This document shows, piece after piece, positions 1 to 6,879 of a DNA stretch of 27,888 nucleotides (its first letter is position 1; every line of letters starts with the position of its first letter). This stretch comes from CAYSLA01 sp964431685 (GTDB taxonomy: Bacteria > Armatimonadota > UBA5829), in contig CAYSLA010000030.1 of the NCBI GenBank assembly GCA_964431685.1, positions 1 through 27,888 of the forward strand, given 5' to 3'. The notes under the pieces are model-generated. The model worked only from the letters and a program-made list of their open reading frames with translations, did not search any database and was not told where the DNA came from. The position numbers and the translations under genes are program-made.

Positions 1-51
1 GAAGGCGGCCGAACCGTCGGCGCTGGAGTTGTGAGCGAGGTTATTGACTAG
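1..51 (+). CDS. tuf: Elongation factor Tu, 3' end (partial)
   Basis: The first 17 codons of the window read in frame to a TAG stop and give EGGRTVGAGVVSEVID, the very conserved last residues of EF-Tu (domain 3 C-terminus). EF-Tu delivers aminoacyl-tRNA to the ribosomal A site as a GTP complex. The rest of the gene lies upstream of the window. Only 21 bases separate this stop from rpsJ, so the str operon (usually rpsL-rpsG-fusA-tuf) probably runs straight into the S10 operon here. The identification rests on a short but distinctive tail. Confidence 0.9.
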   Translation, partial: EGGRTVGAGVVSEVID

Positions 52-72
52 TATTCTGACCGGAGACACTTA

Positions 73-381
73 ATGCGCAAGGACAAGGTAAGAATCAGGC
101 TTAAGGCGTTCGACCATCGCGTACTCGATCAGAGTGCGGAACGGATTGTCGAGACTGTGCGCCACACTGGGGCAAAGATTTCGGGCCCCGTGCTTCTGCC
201 GACGGAAAAAGACATCTACTGTGTCAACCGTGGCACGACCATCGACAAAGAGTCGATGGAGCACTTCGAAGTCAGAACGCATAAGCGTCTGATAGATATC
301 TTGAACCCGGGGCCGAAGACTATCGATGCGCTAATGCGACTCGATCTGCCCAGCGGCGTGGATATCGAGATCAAACTGTAG
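73..381 (+). CDS. rpsJ: 30S ribosomal protein S10 (NusE)
   Basis: The 102-residue product has the usual S10 length and recognisable blocks such as VRIRLKAFDHRVLDQS near the N-terminus and FEVRTHKRLIDI around residues 64-75. S10 is part of the 30S head and, as NusE, links transcription to translation in antitermination complexes. The ATG start is preceded by a CGGAG Shine-Dalgarno at 61-65. It is the first gene of the S10 block and follows tuf by 21 bases with no visible promoter between them, so it is probably read from the str operon. Confidence 0.97.
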   Translation: MRKDKVRIRLKAFDHRVLDQSAERIVETVRHTGAKISGPVLLPTEKDIYCVNRGTTIDKESMEHFEVRTHKRLIDILNPGPKTIDALMRLDLPSGVDIEIKL

Positions 382-391
382 GATACGACAA

Positions 392-1021
392 ATGGTCAAT
401 GGAATTCTGGGAAAGAAACTGGGCATGACTCAGGTCTTTGACGAGAGCGGTTCGGTTGTGCCCGTGACCGTGATCGAAGCCGGGCCTTGTGTGGTGACTC
501 AGATCAAGACCGAGACATCGGACGGCTATAACGGTGTGCAGGTGGCCTTTGGCGACGCCAAGGAGAAGCACGTCACCAAGCCAATGCAGGGTCATTTTGC
601 GAAAGCCGGCGTTGGGCTCAAGAGGCACGTGCACGAGGTAACCGTGGATGACCTTTCCGAGGTGGAAGTCGGCAAGGAGATAAAGGTCGACGTGTTCTCG
701 GAGGGCGACACGATCAAAGTGACCGGCGTTTCGAGAGGCAAGGGATTTGCTGGCGCGGTCAAGCGCCATCATTTTCACGGCGGCGATATGGGCCACGGTT
801 GCATGGTCCACCGCAAGCCTCAGTCGGGTGGCGCAACGGATGCTGCCAGGACGTTCAAGGGCTCAAGGAGACCGGGACGCATGGGTGGAAAGCCGGTTAC
901 TCAGCGGGGTTTGATAGTATACAGAGTTGACCCGCAGAGAAACCTGATGCTTGTCGGCGGCGCTGTTCCGGGTGGCAAAGGCGAGCTTGTGATCATCTCG
1001 CGCCAGGGAGTAGGAGGTTAG
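392..1021 (+). CDS. rplC: 50S ribosomal protein L3
   Basis: The product has 209 residues and begins VNGILGKKLGMTQVFDESG, the classic L3 opening. L3 is an early-assembling 23S-binding protein whose long loop reaches the peptidyl-transferase centre. That loop is visible as HHFHGGDMGHGCMVHRKP followed by a TFKGSRRPGRMGG segment. The sequence just after HRKP (QSGGATDAAR) differs a little from the commoner PGSIG form. The gene starts 10 bases after rpsJ and ends 4 bases before rplD. Confidence 0.97.
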   Translation: MVNGILGKKLGMTQVFDESGSVVPVTVIEAGPCVVTQIKTETSDGYNGVQVAFGDAKEKHVTKPMQGHFAKAGVGLKRHVHEVTVDDLSEVEVGKEIKVDVFSEGDTIKVTGVSRGKGFAGAVKRHHFHGGDMGHGCMVHRKPQSGGATDAARTFKGSRRPGRMGGKPVTQRGLIVYRVDPQRNLMLVGGAVPGGKGELVIISRQGVGG

Positions 1022-1025
1022 TCGA

Positions 1026-1652
1026 ATGCCAAAGGTTGTGGTTCGTAATACTTCCGGCGGTGAGGTCGGCGATATTGACCTGGCAGCCGAGGTCTTTGAA
1101 GTCGAGGCCAACATACCGTTGATGCATCAGGCTGTTGTTGCCGAGGAGGCTAACGGTCGACAGGGCACGGCGGATACGAAGACTCGATCTGAGATCCAGG
1201 GTGGTGGGCGCAAACCTTACAGACAGAAGGGGACTGGTCGGGCGAGACAGGGCTCGACACGCGCACCTCACATGTACCACGGCGGAGTTGTTTTTGGTCC
1301 GCATCCGCGGTCATACGGCAAGGAAATGCCGCGGAAAATGAGACGCGGGGCAGTTCGTTCGGCTCTGAGCGCAAGGCTGGCCGATGGCGATCTGGTTGTT
1401 GTGGACGAACTCGTGGTCAGCGAGATAAGCACGAAGGCTCTGGTTGCGCAGTTTGCTGCGATGGGGATCTCCGGGAAGACACTGCTGGTTGTTGACGAAG
1501 TCAGCGAGGCTCTGAGCCTGTCGGCACGCAATATCCCGTGGCTCGAGATCAGGCAGTCTCCTTCGGTCAGTGTGCGGGATCTGCTGTTGGTTGAGAAGGT
1601 CGTGATGAACCGTGCCGCTGTCGAAAAGCTGCAGGAGGTTTTGACCCGATGA
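1026..1652 (+). CDS. rplD: 50S ribosomal protein L4
   Basis: The 208-residue product carries the diagnostic L4 loop GGRKPYRQKGTGRARQG and the following HGGVVFGP block, which line the nascent-peptide exit tunnel. The C-terminal half is the Rossmann-like globular domain. In enterobacteria L4 also represses the S10 operon by binding its leader; the S10 leader equivalent is not recognisable here because rpsJ follows tuf directly. The gene overlaps rplW by four bases (ATGA), indicating translational coupling. Confidence 0.97.
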   Translation: MPKVVVRNTSGGEVGDIDLAAEVFEVEANIPLMHQAVVAEEANGRQGTADTKTRSEIQGGGRKPYRQKGTGRARQGSTRAPHMYHGGVVFGPHPRSYGKEMPRKMRRGAVRSALSARLADGDLVVVDELVVSEISTKALVAQFAAMGISGKTLLVVDEVSEALSLSARNIPWLEIRQSPSVSVRDLLLVEKVVMNRAAVEKLQEVLTR

Positions 1653-1939
1653 AAGATGCCTATTCCATCCTCAAACGGCCTCTCATCACTGAGAAGAGCA
1701 TGAGCTTGGGCCCGGTGGGGAAGTATGCTTTTGAAGTCGATATGAATGCGAACAAGATCGAGATCGGACAGGCTGTTGAGCAGATATTCTCGGTCAAAGT
1801 GGTCAGCGTGAACACACTGCACGTTAAGGGCAAGGCACGAAGAAGAGGGCGGATATCCCACGGGATGACTCCCGACTGGAAGAAAGCTTACGTGACTCTT
1901 GCACCAGGCCAGCGGATCGAGATCTTTGAGGGAGCGTAA
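1649..1939 (+). CDS. rplW: 50S ribosomal protein L23
   Basis: The 96-residue product starts KDAYSILKRPLITEKSM, the standard L23 signature, and ends with a basic, glycine-containing loop and the TLAPGQRIEIFEG tail. L23 lies at the exit of the ribosomal tunnel and is the docking site for trigger factor and SRP. Its start overlaps the rplD stop by four bases and its stop lies 5 bases before rplB. The length is normal for the family. Confidence 0.97.
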   Translation: MKDAYSILKRPLITEKSMSLGPVGKYAFEVDMNANKIEIGQAVEQIFSVKVVSVNTLHVKGKARRRGRISHGMTPDWKKAYVTLAPGQRIEIFEGA

Positions 1940-1944
1940 GCCGA

Positions 1945-2775
1945 ATGGCTATCAAACAGTATAAGCCCACGTCGCCGGCGCGGCGATACTATACGGGATC
2001 AACCTTTGAAGAGGTTACGAAATCGACCCCCGAAAAGGGTCTGCTTTCTCCCCTGAAGCGCAGCGGCGGCCGAAACAACCAGGGCACAATCACAATGCGC
2101 CACGTTGGTGGCGGTCACAAGCGCCAGTACCGTATAGTTGACTTCAAGCGTAACAAAGTTGGCGTGCCTGGCAAGTGTGCCGCGATCGAGTATGACCCGA
2201 ACAGGTCCGCACGAATCGCGCTAATACACTATGCCGATGGTGAGAAACGGTACATCTTGTGGCCGGTGGGACTCAAAGTTGGGGACAGCGTGATTGCCGA
2301 CGAGCGGACAGACGTCCGCCCCGGGAATTGCATGCCAATGGAGAACATTCCGCTGGGAACCATCGTGCATAACATCGAGATGAAGCCTGGCAAGGGTGGT
2401 CAGATGGTGAGGAGTGCCGGTAATGGCGCTCAGGTCATGGCCAAAGAAGGCGGCTATGTTCAGCTCAGACTGCCCTCGGGCGAAATGAGAAACGTGTTGG
2501 CGGTGTGCAAGGCCAGCATTGGTCAGGTTGGCAATGTCGACCACGAGAACCTCTCGGTCGGCAAAGCAGGGCGCACAAGGTGGATGGGAATCCGTCCGAC
2601 GGTGCGTGGTGTTGCCATGAACCCGCGTGATCACGCACACGGTGGCGGCGAGGGCAAGTCCCCGGTTGGCAGGAAGACTCCTGTATCAAAGTGGGGCAAG
2701 CCCGCACACGGAACCAGGACCAGAGGTCGGAAGGATTCCGACAGGATGATCGTTCGAAGGCGAAACAAGAAGTAG
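1945..2775 (+). CDS. rplB: 50S ribosomal protein L2
   Basis: The 276-residue product has the L2 opening AIKQYKPTSPARRYY and the highly conserved C-terminal block MNPRDHAHGGGEGKSPVG, whose histidine lies near the peptidyl-transferase centre. L2 is needed for subunit joining and peptide-bond formation. The C-terminus is the usual basic RRRNKK. The gene is immediately followed by a hairpin (2776-2796), and the next gene, rpsS, begins 100 bases later, one of the longest spacers in the operon. Confidence 0.98.
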   Translation: MAIKQYKPTSPARRYYTGSTFEEVTKSTPEKGLLSPLKRSGGRNNQGTITMRHVGGGHKRQYRIVDFKRNKVGVPGKCAAIEYDPNRSARIALIHYADGEKRYILWPVGLKVGDSVIADERTDVRPGNCMPMENIPLGTIVHNIEMKPGKGGQMVRSAGNGAQVMAKEGGYVQLRLPSGEMRNVLAVCKASIGQVGNVDHENLSVGKAGRTRWMGIRPTVRGVAMNPRDHAHGGGEGKSPVGRKTPVSKWGKPAHGTRTRGRKDSDRMIVRRRNKK

Positions 2776-2827
2776 GGAATCGAGACATTCGATTCCTGAA
2801 GGCCGGACCAGGCGGATGTGTCTGGTC
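2776..2827 (+). other. Two tandem stem-loops in the rplB-rpsS spacer
   Basis: Directly after the rplB stop, GGAATCGA (2776-2783) pairs perfectly with TCGATTCC (2789-2796) around a five-base loop. A second stem, GACCAG (2806-2811) with CTGGTC (2822-2827), follows. Neither has a T-run after it, so I do not call them terminators. They could be mRNA processing or protein-binding structures between S10-block genes; their function is inferred only. Confidence 0.5.
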
Positions 2828-2875
2828 GTGCGAGATAGTTGTTAGTTTGAACAGCGTATGCAGGAGGAATAGCCG

Positions 2876-3160
2876 GTGGCGCGTTCACTTAGAAAGGGGC
2901 CTTATGCTTGCCCCAAGTTGCTGAAGAAAATAGAAGATATGAACGCGAGGGGCGAGAAACGGATTCTCCAGTCGTGGTCGAGACGATCCACGATCTACCC
3001 CTTGATGATTGGTCACACCATTGCCGTGCACGACGGCCGCAAGCACATTCCCGTGTTTGTTACCGAGAACATGGTGGGGCATAAACTGGGTGAGTTCGCT
3101 CTGACGCGGACATACCGGGGACACGGTCATCGCACCGAGCGTTCCACGTCGCTGAAGTAG
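2876..3160 (+). CDS. rpsS: 30S ribosomal protein S19
   Basis: The 94-residue product starts ARSLRKGPYACPKLLKKI and contains the conserved TIYPLMIGHTIAVHDGRKH segment and the GHKLGEFALTRTYRGH block, all typical of S19. S19 binds 16S rRNA in the 30S head with S13. The start is GTG at 2876, preceded by a strong AGGAGGA Shine-Dalgarno around 2861-2868; an upstream out-of-family extension is not needed. rplV follows after 19 bases. Confidence 0.97.
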   Translation: MARSLRKGPYACPKLLKKIEDMNARGEKRILQSWSRRSTIYPLMIGHTIAVHDGRKHIPVFVTENMVGHKLGEFALTRTYRGHGHRTERSTSLK

Positions 3161-3179
3161 GTACTGGGAGGCCATTCGT

Positions 3180-3863
3180 ATGCAGGTATTAGCTAAGGCG
3201 CGTTTCGTGCGCACCTCGCCGCGGAAGGCTCGACTGGTGGCGGACGCGATTCGGGGCAAAGATGCGCAGGAAGCGCTTGGGATATTGAAGTTTACTCCGA
3301 ACTTTGCGGCCAAACTGATTGAGAAGGTCTTGAAGTCCGCGATAGCCAACGCCGAGAATAACTATCACATGGACGGCGACCGCCTGAAAGTGTCCACCAT
3401 CATGATCGATGGCGGACCGATAATGAAGCGGGTAAGATATGCTCCGATGGGGCGTGGATACCGAATGCTGAAGAGGCTGAGCCATATAACAGTGATGGTT
3501 GAGGAAGGCGAAGTCAAACCGAAGAAGCACAAGGAAGTCGCGCGGACCGTAAAGGGACGCAAGGCGGCGGCTAAGCCGGCGGCGGAAACGCCCGCAAAGG
3601 TCGCCGATGAAACGACGGCCGAGAAGCCGGCGCGGAAGCGTTCGAAGAAAGTTGAAGCTGCCGCTCCTGTTGTAGAAGAGACGCCGGCGGCGGAGCCAGA
3701 GGCGGTGGAGACCGTGGAGGAACCACAGGTCGAAGCCGTGCCTGAGGAGGCTCCGGTGACTGACAGTGTGCAGGCGGAAGAGCAGGCGGGCGAGCAAGTA
3801 GACGAGCAGGCGGAAGCGGACGGTGCGGACGGCGAGAAGCCTGAGACCGAAGGAGGGAACTAG
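3180..3863 (+). CDS. rplV: 50S ribosomal protein L22 with long C-terminal tail
   Basis: Residues 1-111 form a normal L22: AKARFVRTSPRKARLVAD at the start and the tunnel hairpin APMGRGYRMLKRLSHITV near residues 87-105. L22 lines the exit tunnel and contacts all 23S domains. The protein then runs on for about 116 residues (112-227): first a Lys/Ala segment, then a Glu/Ala/Val/Pro-rich acidic stretch ending in EGGN. Usual L22 is about 110-115 residues, so the tail doubles its length. It is in frame and ends just at rpsC (one-base overlap), so it is not a frameshift artefact. The tail should lie on the ribosome surface, which is inference. Confidence 0.96.
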   Translation: MQVLAKARFVRTSPRKARLVADAIRGKDAQEALGILKFTPNFAAKLIEKVLKSAIANAENNYHMDGDRLKVSTIMIDGGPIMKRVRYAPMGRGYRMLKRLSHITVMVEEGEVKPKKHKEVARTVKGRKAAAKPAAETPAKVADETTAEKPARKRSKKVEAAAPVVEETPAAEPEAVETVEEPQVEAVPEEAPVTDSVQAEEQAGEQVDEQAEADGADGEKPETEGGN

Positions 3864-4627
3864 TGGGACAGAAAATTCATCCAGTTGGGTTCCGGATCGG
3901 TGTCAATCGTGATTGGGAGAGCATGTGGTACGCTGACAAAGAGTGCGCCGCTCTGATCAAGGAAGACGCCGACATACGCAGGTTTGTGAAGAAGAACCTG
4001 TATGCTGCGGGTGTCTCCAAGGTTGAGATCGAGCGCGCGGCCAACAAGGTCAAAGTCACCGTTTACGCTGCGAAGCCGGGTCTGATTATTGGCAGGGGCG
4101 GTCGAGGCGTTGACGACCTTCGCGCCGACCTGGACAGATTTGGCGTTGGGAAGATGCTTAGCGTTAACGTGCAGGAAGTGGCTTCTCCGGAGACGGATGC
4201 GCAATTGGTCGCCGAGACCATCGCCCAGCAGATCGAGAAGCGAATCTCTCACAAGAGGGCTTCCAAACAGGCGGTTCTGAGAGCCATGAGGTTTGGAGCG
4301 AAGGGAATTCGCATCAGAGCTGCGGGACGGCTTGGCGGCGCCGAAATTGCGCGAATTGACGGAGAGAGATCGGGGCGTGTGCCTCTGCACACTCTCCGCG
4401 CTGATATCGATTACGGTTTTACCGAGGCCAAGACCACCTATGGCAACATTGGCATAAAGGTCTGGGTTTATAAAGGAGACATACTCCCCGGAATGAGGCG
4501 TCAAGAGCCTACGGCGGAGGAAGCCGCGATGGCCCGCAGACAGCGGCGGTCGCGCAGCGACAGGCCGGGCGGACCCAGCCGCGGGCGTGGCGGCGAAAGG
4601 AGACCATCCCGAAATGCTAATGCCTAG
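3863..4627 (+). CDS. rpsC: 30S ribosomal protein S3
   Basis: The 254-residue product starts GQKIHPVGFRIGVNRDWES, the classic S3 N-terminus, followed by a KH domain with the GLIIGRGGRG loop around residues 74-83. S3 forms part of the mRNA entry site and helicase activity of the 30S subunit. The C-terminus adds an Arg/Gly/Ser-rich basic tail of about 30 residues. The start is GTG at 3863, sharing one base with the rplV TAG stop. The last 14 bases overlap the start of rplP. Confidence 0.97.
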   Translation: MGQKIHPVGFRIGVNRDWESMWYADKECAALIKEDADIRRFVKKNLYAAGVSKVEIERAANKVKVTVYAAKPGLIIGRGGRGVDDLRADLDRFGVGKMLSVNVQEVASPETDAQLVAETIAQQIEKRISHKRASKQAVLRAMRFGAKGIRIRAAGRLGGAEIARIDGERSGRVPLHTLRADIDYGFTEAKTTYGNIGIKVWVYKGDILPGMRRQEPTAEEAAMARRQRRSRSDRPGGPSRGRGGERRPSRNANA

Positions 4628-5048
4628 AAGGACCAAGTTCCGCAAGCAACAGCGCGGGTCCCGAAAGGGTGTGGCTACCGCAGGAAATCGCATTGATTTC
4701 GGCGAGTATGGCTTGCAGGCGCTGGAAGCGGCGTGGATCTCGGCCAATCAGATTGAGGCCGCCAGAGTTGCAATTAACCGTTACATAAAGAGGGGTGGGC
4801 AGGTCTGGATACGGATATTCCCGGACAAGCCTATCACCAAGAAACCGGCTGAAACACGTATGGGTAAGGGAAAAGGCAACCCAGAGGGTTGGGTTGCTGT
4901 AGTCAAACCCGGAAGGATGATGTTTGAGCTGGGCGGAGTAGATGAGGTCGTGGCCAAGGAGGCTATGCGATTGGCTTCGCATAAGCTGCCCATCCAGACC
5001 AGATTTGTTTTGAGGAAAGAGCAGGTCGAGATCAGTGAGACGGTCTGA
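4614..5048 (+). CDS. rplP: 50S ribosomal protein L16
   Basis: The 144-residue product starts LMPRRTKFRKQQRG, the expected L16 N-terminus, so I place the start at ATG 4614 rather than at an in-frame ATG 27 bases upstream. An AAAGGAG Shine-Dalgarno lies at 4596-4602. L16 organises the A-site region of the 50S subunit; the VKPGRMMFELGGV and RLASHKLPI segments are family hallmarks. It overlaps the end of rpsC by 14 bases and the start of rpmC by 14 bases, a compact, probably coupled arrangement. Confidence 0.97.
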   Translation: MLMPRRTKFRKQQRGSRKGVATAGNRIDFGEYGLQALEAAWISANQIEAARVAINRYIKRGGQVWIRIFPDKPITKKPAETRMGKGKGNPEGWVAVVKPGRMMFELGGVDEVVAKEAMRLASHKLPIQTRFVLRKEQVEISETV

Positions 5049-5250
5049 GCATCTGAACAAGGTCAAGGAAGCTAGTGATCTCGAGCTTGAGTCAATGCTC
5101 AAGCAGGAGCGGGAAAGCGCCTACAAACTAAGGCAGCAGGTTGCTTTGAAGCAGTTGGACAACCCGCAGGCGATCACGGTTGCGAAGAAGAACGTGGCCC
5201 GGATTCTTACGGAGATTAGGGCTCGTGAGTTGAAAGAGCAGGCAAGGTAG
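5035..5250 (+). CDS. rpmC: 50S ribosomal protein L29
   Basis: The 71-residue product is a short alpha-helical hairpin protein with the L29 pattern: DLELESMLKQERESAYKLR in the first helix and VAKKNVARILTEIRAREL in the second. L29 lies beside L23 at the tunnel exit. The start is a GTG at 5035 inside the end of rplP; no ATG occurs at a sensible position. The gene is normal in length and ends 7 bases before rpsQ. Confidence 0.93.
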   Translation: MRRSEHLNKVKEASDLELESMLKQERESAYKLRQQVALKQLDNPQAITVAKKNVARILTEIRARELKEQAR

Positions 5251-5257
5251 CGTAGAT

Positions 5258-5512
5258 ATGGATAGAGGCAGACGCAAGGTTCGGAGCGGACGCGTTGTTA
5301 GCGATAAGATGGACAAGACCATCGTGGTCAGCATTGAGACGCTGGTAAGGCATCCGCTGTATGGGAGGATCGTGCGCCGGACTGTGAAGTTCAAGGCTCA
5401 CGACGAGGCCAACGAGTGTGGCGTCGGCGATACCGTTGAGATAATGGAGACCCGGCCGTTGTCCAAAGACAAGCGATGGCGGGTTGCTCGTGTTGTCGAG
5501 AAGGCCAAATAG
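5258..5512 (+). CDS. rpsQ: 30S ribosomal protein S17
   Basis: The 84-residue product has the S17 OB-fold signature: VRSGRVVSDKMDKTIVVSIE near the start, then VRHPLYGRIVRRTVKFKAHDE and GDTVEIMETRPLSKDKRW. S17 is a primary 16S-binding protein. The start is ATG at 5258, 7 bases after rpmC. A 68-base spacer with a stem-loop (5541-5562) follows before rplN. Confidence 0.97.
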   Translation: MDRGRRKVRSGRVVSDKMDKTIVVSIETLVRHPLYGRIVRRTVKFKAHDEANECGVGDTVEIMETRPLSKDKRWRVARVVEKAK

Positions 5513-5540
5513 CGGATTGCCTGCGTGATTAAGTATTGTA

Positions 5541-5562
5541 CTGGGTGGATGCTTCCACTCAG
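5541..5562 (+). other. Stem-loop in the rpsQ-rplN spacer
   Basis: CTGGGTGGA (5541-5549) can pair over nine positions, one of them G-U, with TCCACTCAG (5554-5562) around a four-base loop, 18 bases before the rplN start. No T-run follows. It may be a translational or processing element for rplN; this is inference from structure and position. Confidence 0.45.
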
Positions 5563-5580
5563 GGCTAAGGGGACGTTGGG

Positions 5581-5949
5581 ATGATACAGCCATATACGCG
5601 TTTGAGAGCGGCCGACAATTCTGGGGCGCGCGAGATTCTGTGTATTCGTGTTCTTAAGGGATCGAATGCGCGGTATGCGCATGTCGGCGACGTTATCATC
5701 GGTGCCGTCAAACAGGCAACGCCTGGGGCGACGGTCAAGAAGAGCGAGGTCGTCAGGTGTGTGGTCGTCAGGACCAAGAATGACATTCAGAGGCCGGACG
5801 GCAGCGTGCTGCGATTCGATGATAATGCGGCCGTGGTAATCAACACGGCAAACGAGCCCAGGGGTACACGCATTTTCGGGCCGGTTGCCCGTGAGCTTCG
5901 TGAGAGAGGCTTTATGCGGATTGTCTCTTTGGCTCCGGAGGTGCTCTGA
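5581..5949 (+). CDS. rplN: 50S ribosomal protein L14
   Basis: The 122-residue product starts IQPYTRLRAADNSGAREILC and contains DVIIGAVKQATPG and NAAVVINTANEPRGTRIFGP, which together identify L14 with certainty. L14 is a beta-barrel protein at the subunit interface, forming part of bridge B8 and the RsfS binding site. It opens the spc block. Its stop overlaps the rplX start by one base (TGATG). Confidence 0.98.
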   Translation: MIQPYTRLRAADNSGAREILCIRVLKGSNARYAHVGDVIIGAVKQATPGATVKKSEVVRCVVVRTKNDIQRPDGSVLRFDDNAAVVINTANEPRGTRIFGPVARELRERGFMRIVSLAPEVL

Positions 5950-6314
5950 TGAAGAAAAAGAAACCGGTGTTCACCGGCAAAATGAGAATCAGGAAGAATG
6001 ATGAAGTCCTGGTGCTCGCCGGCAAGGATAGGGGCAAGAGGGGTCGGGTTGTTGAGACTGATCCCGATAGTGGCAAGGTGCGGGTTGACGGTATCAACAT
6101 CGCCATCAAGCACCAGAAGCCGCGAAAGACCAGTTCGAGGGCTATGGCTAAGCAGCAGTTGGGTGAGATGCAGGTGCCAGCGGCGATGCCCGTATCGAAG
6201 GTAATGTTGGTCTGCCCGAAATGCAACAAGGAAACCAGGCTTTCCTCGGACAGAAGCCCAGACGGAAGACCGGCGAGAAAGTGCCGCAAGTGCGACCAGT
6301 TCATCGACGGTTAG
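5949..6314 (+). CDS. rplX: 50S ribosomal protein L24
   Basis: The 121-residue product shows the L24 KOW domain, with RIRKNDEVLVLAGKDRGKRG near residues 13-32 and then VDGINIAIKHQKP. L24 starts 50S assembly. The C-terminal part carries two Cys-X2-Cys pairs (CPKC and CRKC), making a small putative zinc ribbon; such a Cys-containing tail is common in L24 of many bacteria. The start overlaps rplN by one base and the gene ends 17 bases before rplE. Confidence 0.96.
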   Translation: MKKKKPVFTGKMRIRKNDEVLVLAGKDRGKRGRVVETDPDSGKVRVDGINIAIKHQKPRKTSSRAMAKQQLGEMQVPAAMPVSKVMLVCPKCNKETRLSSDRSPDGRPARKCRKCDQFIDG

Positions 6315-6331
6315 CAAGCAGGAGTTGACGA

Positions 6332-6874
6332 ATGCCTAGACTCAAGGATAGATATCGGAGCGAAGTGGTGCCGCGGTTGACCAAGGAGTTTGACTACCGC
6401 AACGTTATGCAGGTGCCAAGACTCGAAAAGGTTGTGGTCAGTATGGGCGTCGGTGCGGCCATACAGGACTCCAAGGTTCTGGATGGCGCCGTAAATGATA
6501 TGACGCTCATTTCGGGCCAGAAGCCATTGGTGACCATTGCGAAGAAGTCGATCTCGAACTTCAAGCTTCGCGCTGGAATGCGTATCGGATGCAAGGTCAC
6601 GTTGCGCGGAGCCATGATGTACGAGTTCCTGGACAGGTTCTTTAACATGGTTTTGCCGCGCGTTCGAGACTTTGGCGGTATCGCCCCGGATTCATTTGAC
6701 GGCCGCGGGAACTTTGCCATGGGACTCAAGGAACAACTTGTATTCCCCGAGATCGACTACGACAAGATTGATCGAACGAGAGGGATGAACGTCGTCATAT
6801 GTACGAATGCGAAGAGTGACGAAGAGGGCAGGGCGCTTCTCAAGGCGCTGGGGCTGCCGTTCAGGGAGGCTTGA
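6332..6874 (+). CDS. rplE: 50S ribosomal protein L5
   Basis: The 180-residue product matches L5 throughout: NVMQVPRLEKVVVSMGVG near residue 25, then LISGQKPLVTIAKKSISNFK and the VRDFGGIAPDSFDGRGNF loop. L5 binds 5S rRNA and contacts P-site tRNA. Length is normal. The ribosome-binding site of the next gene (the EF-G-like factor) is contained in the last codons of rplE (AGGGAGG at about 6863-6869), so the two genes are closely coupled. Confidence 0.97.
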   Translation: MPRLKDRYRSEVVPRLTKEFDYRNVMQVPRLEKVVVSMGVGAAIQDSKVLDGAVNDMTLISGQKPLVTIAKKSISNFKLRAGMRIGCKVTLRGAMMYEFLDRFFNMVLPRVRDFGGIAPDSFDGRGNFAMGLKEQLVFPEIDYDKIDRTRGMNVVICTNAKSDEEGRALLKALGLPFREA

Positions 6875-6879
6875 TCGAT

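Noticed and set aside
3860..4747. A 295-residue open reading frame on the - strand opposite rpsC and rplP
   Set aside because: It is antisense to two certain ribosomal genes, has no recognisable motif and reflects the codon bias of the + strand genes.
5517..5541. Possible promoter TTGCCT before rplN
   Set aside because: No acceptable -10 box at the right spacing; match too weak.
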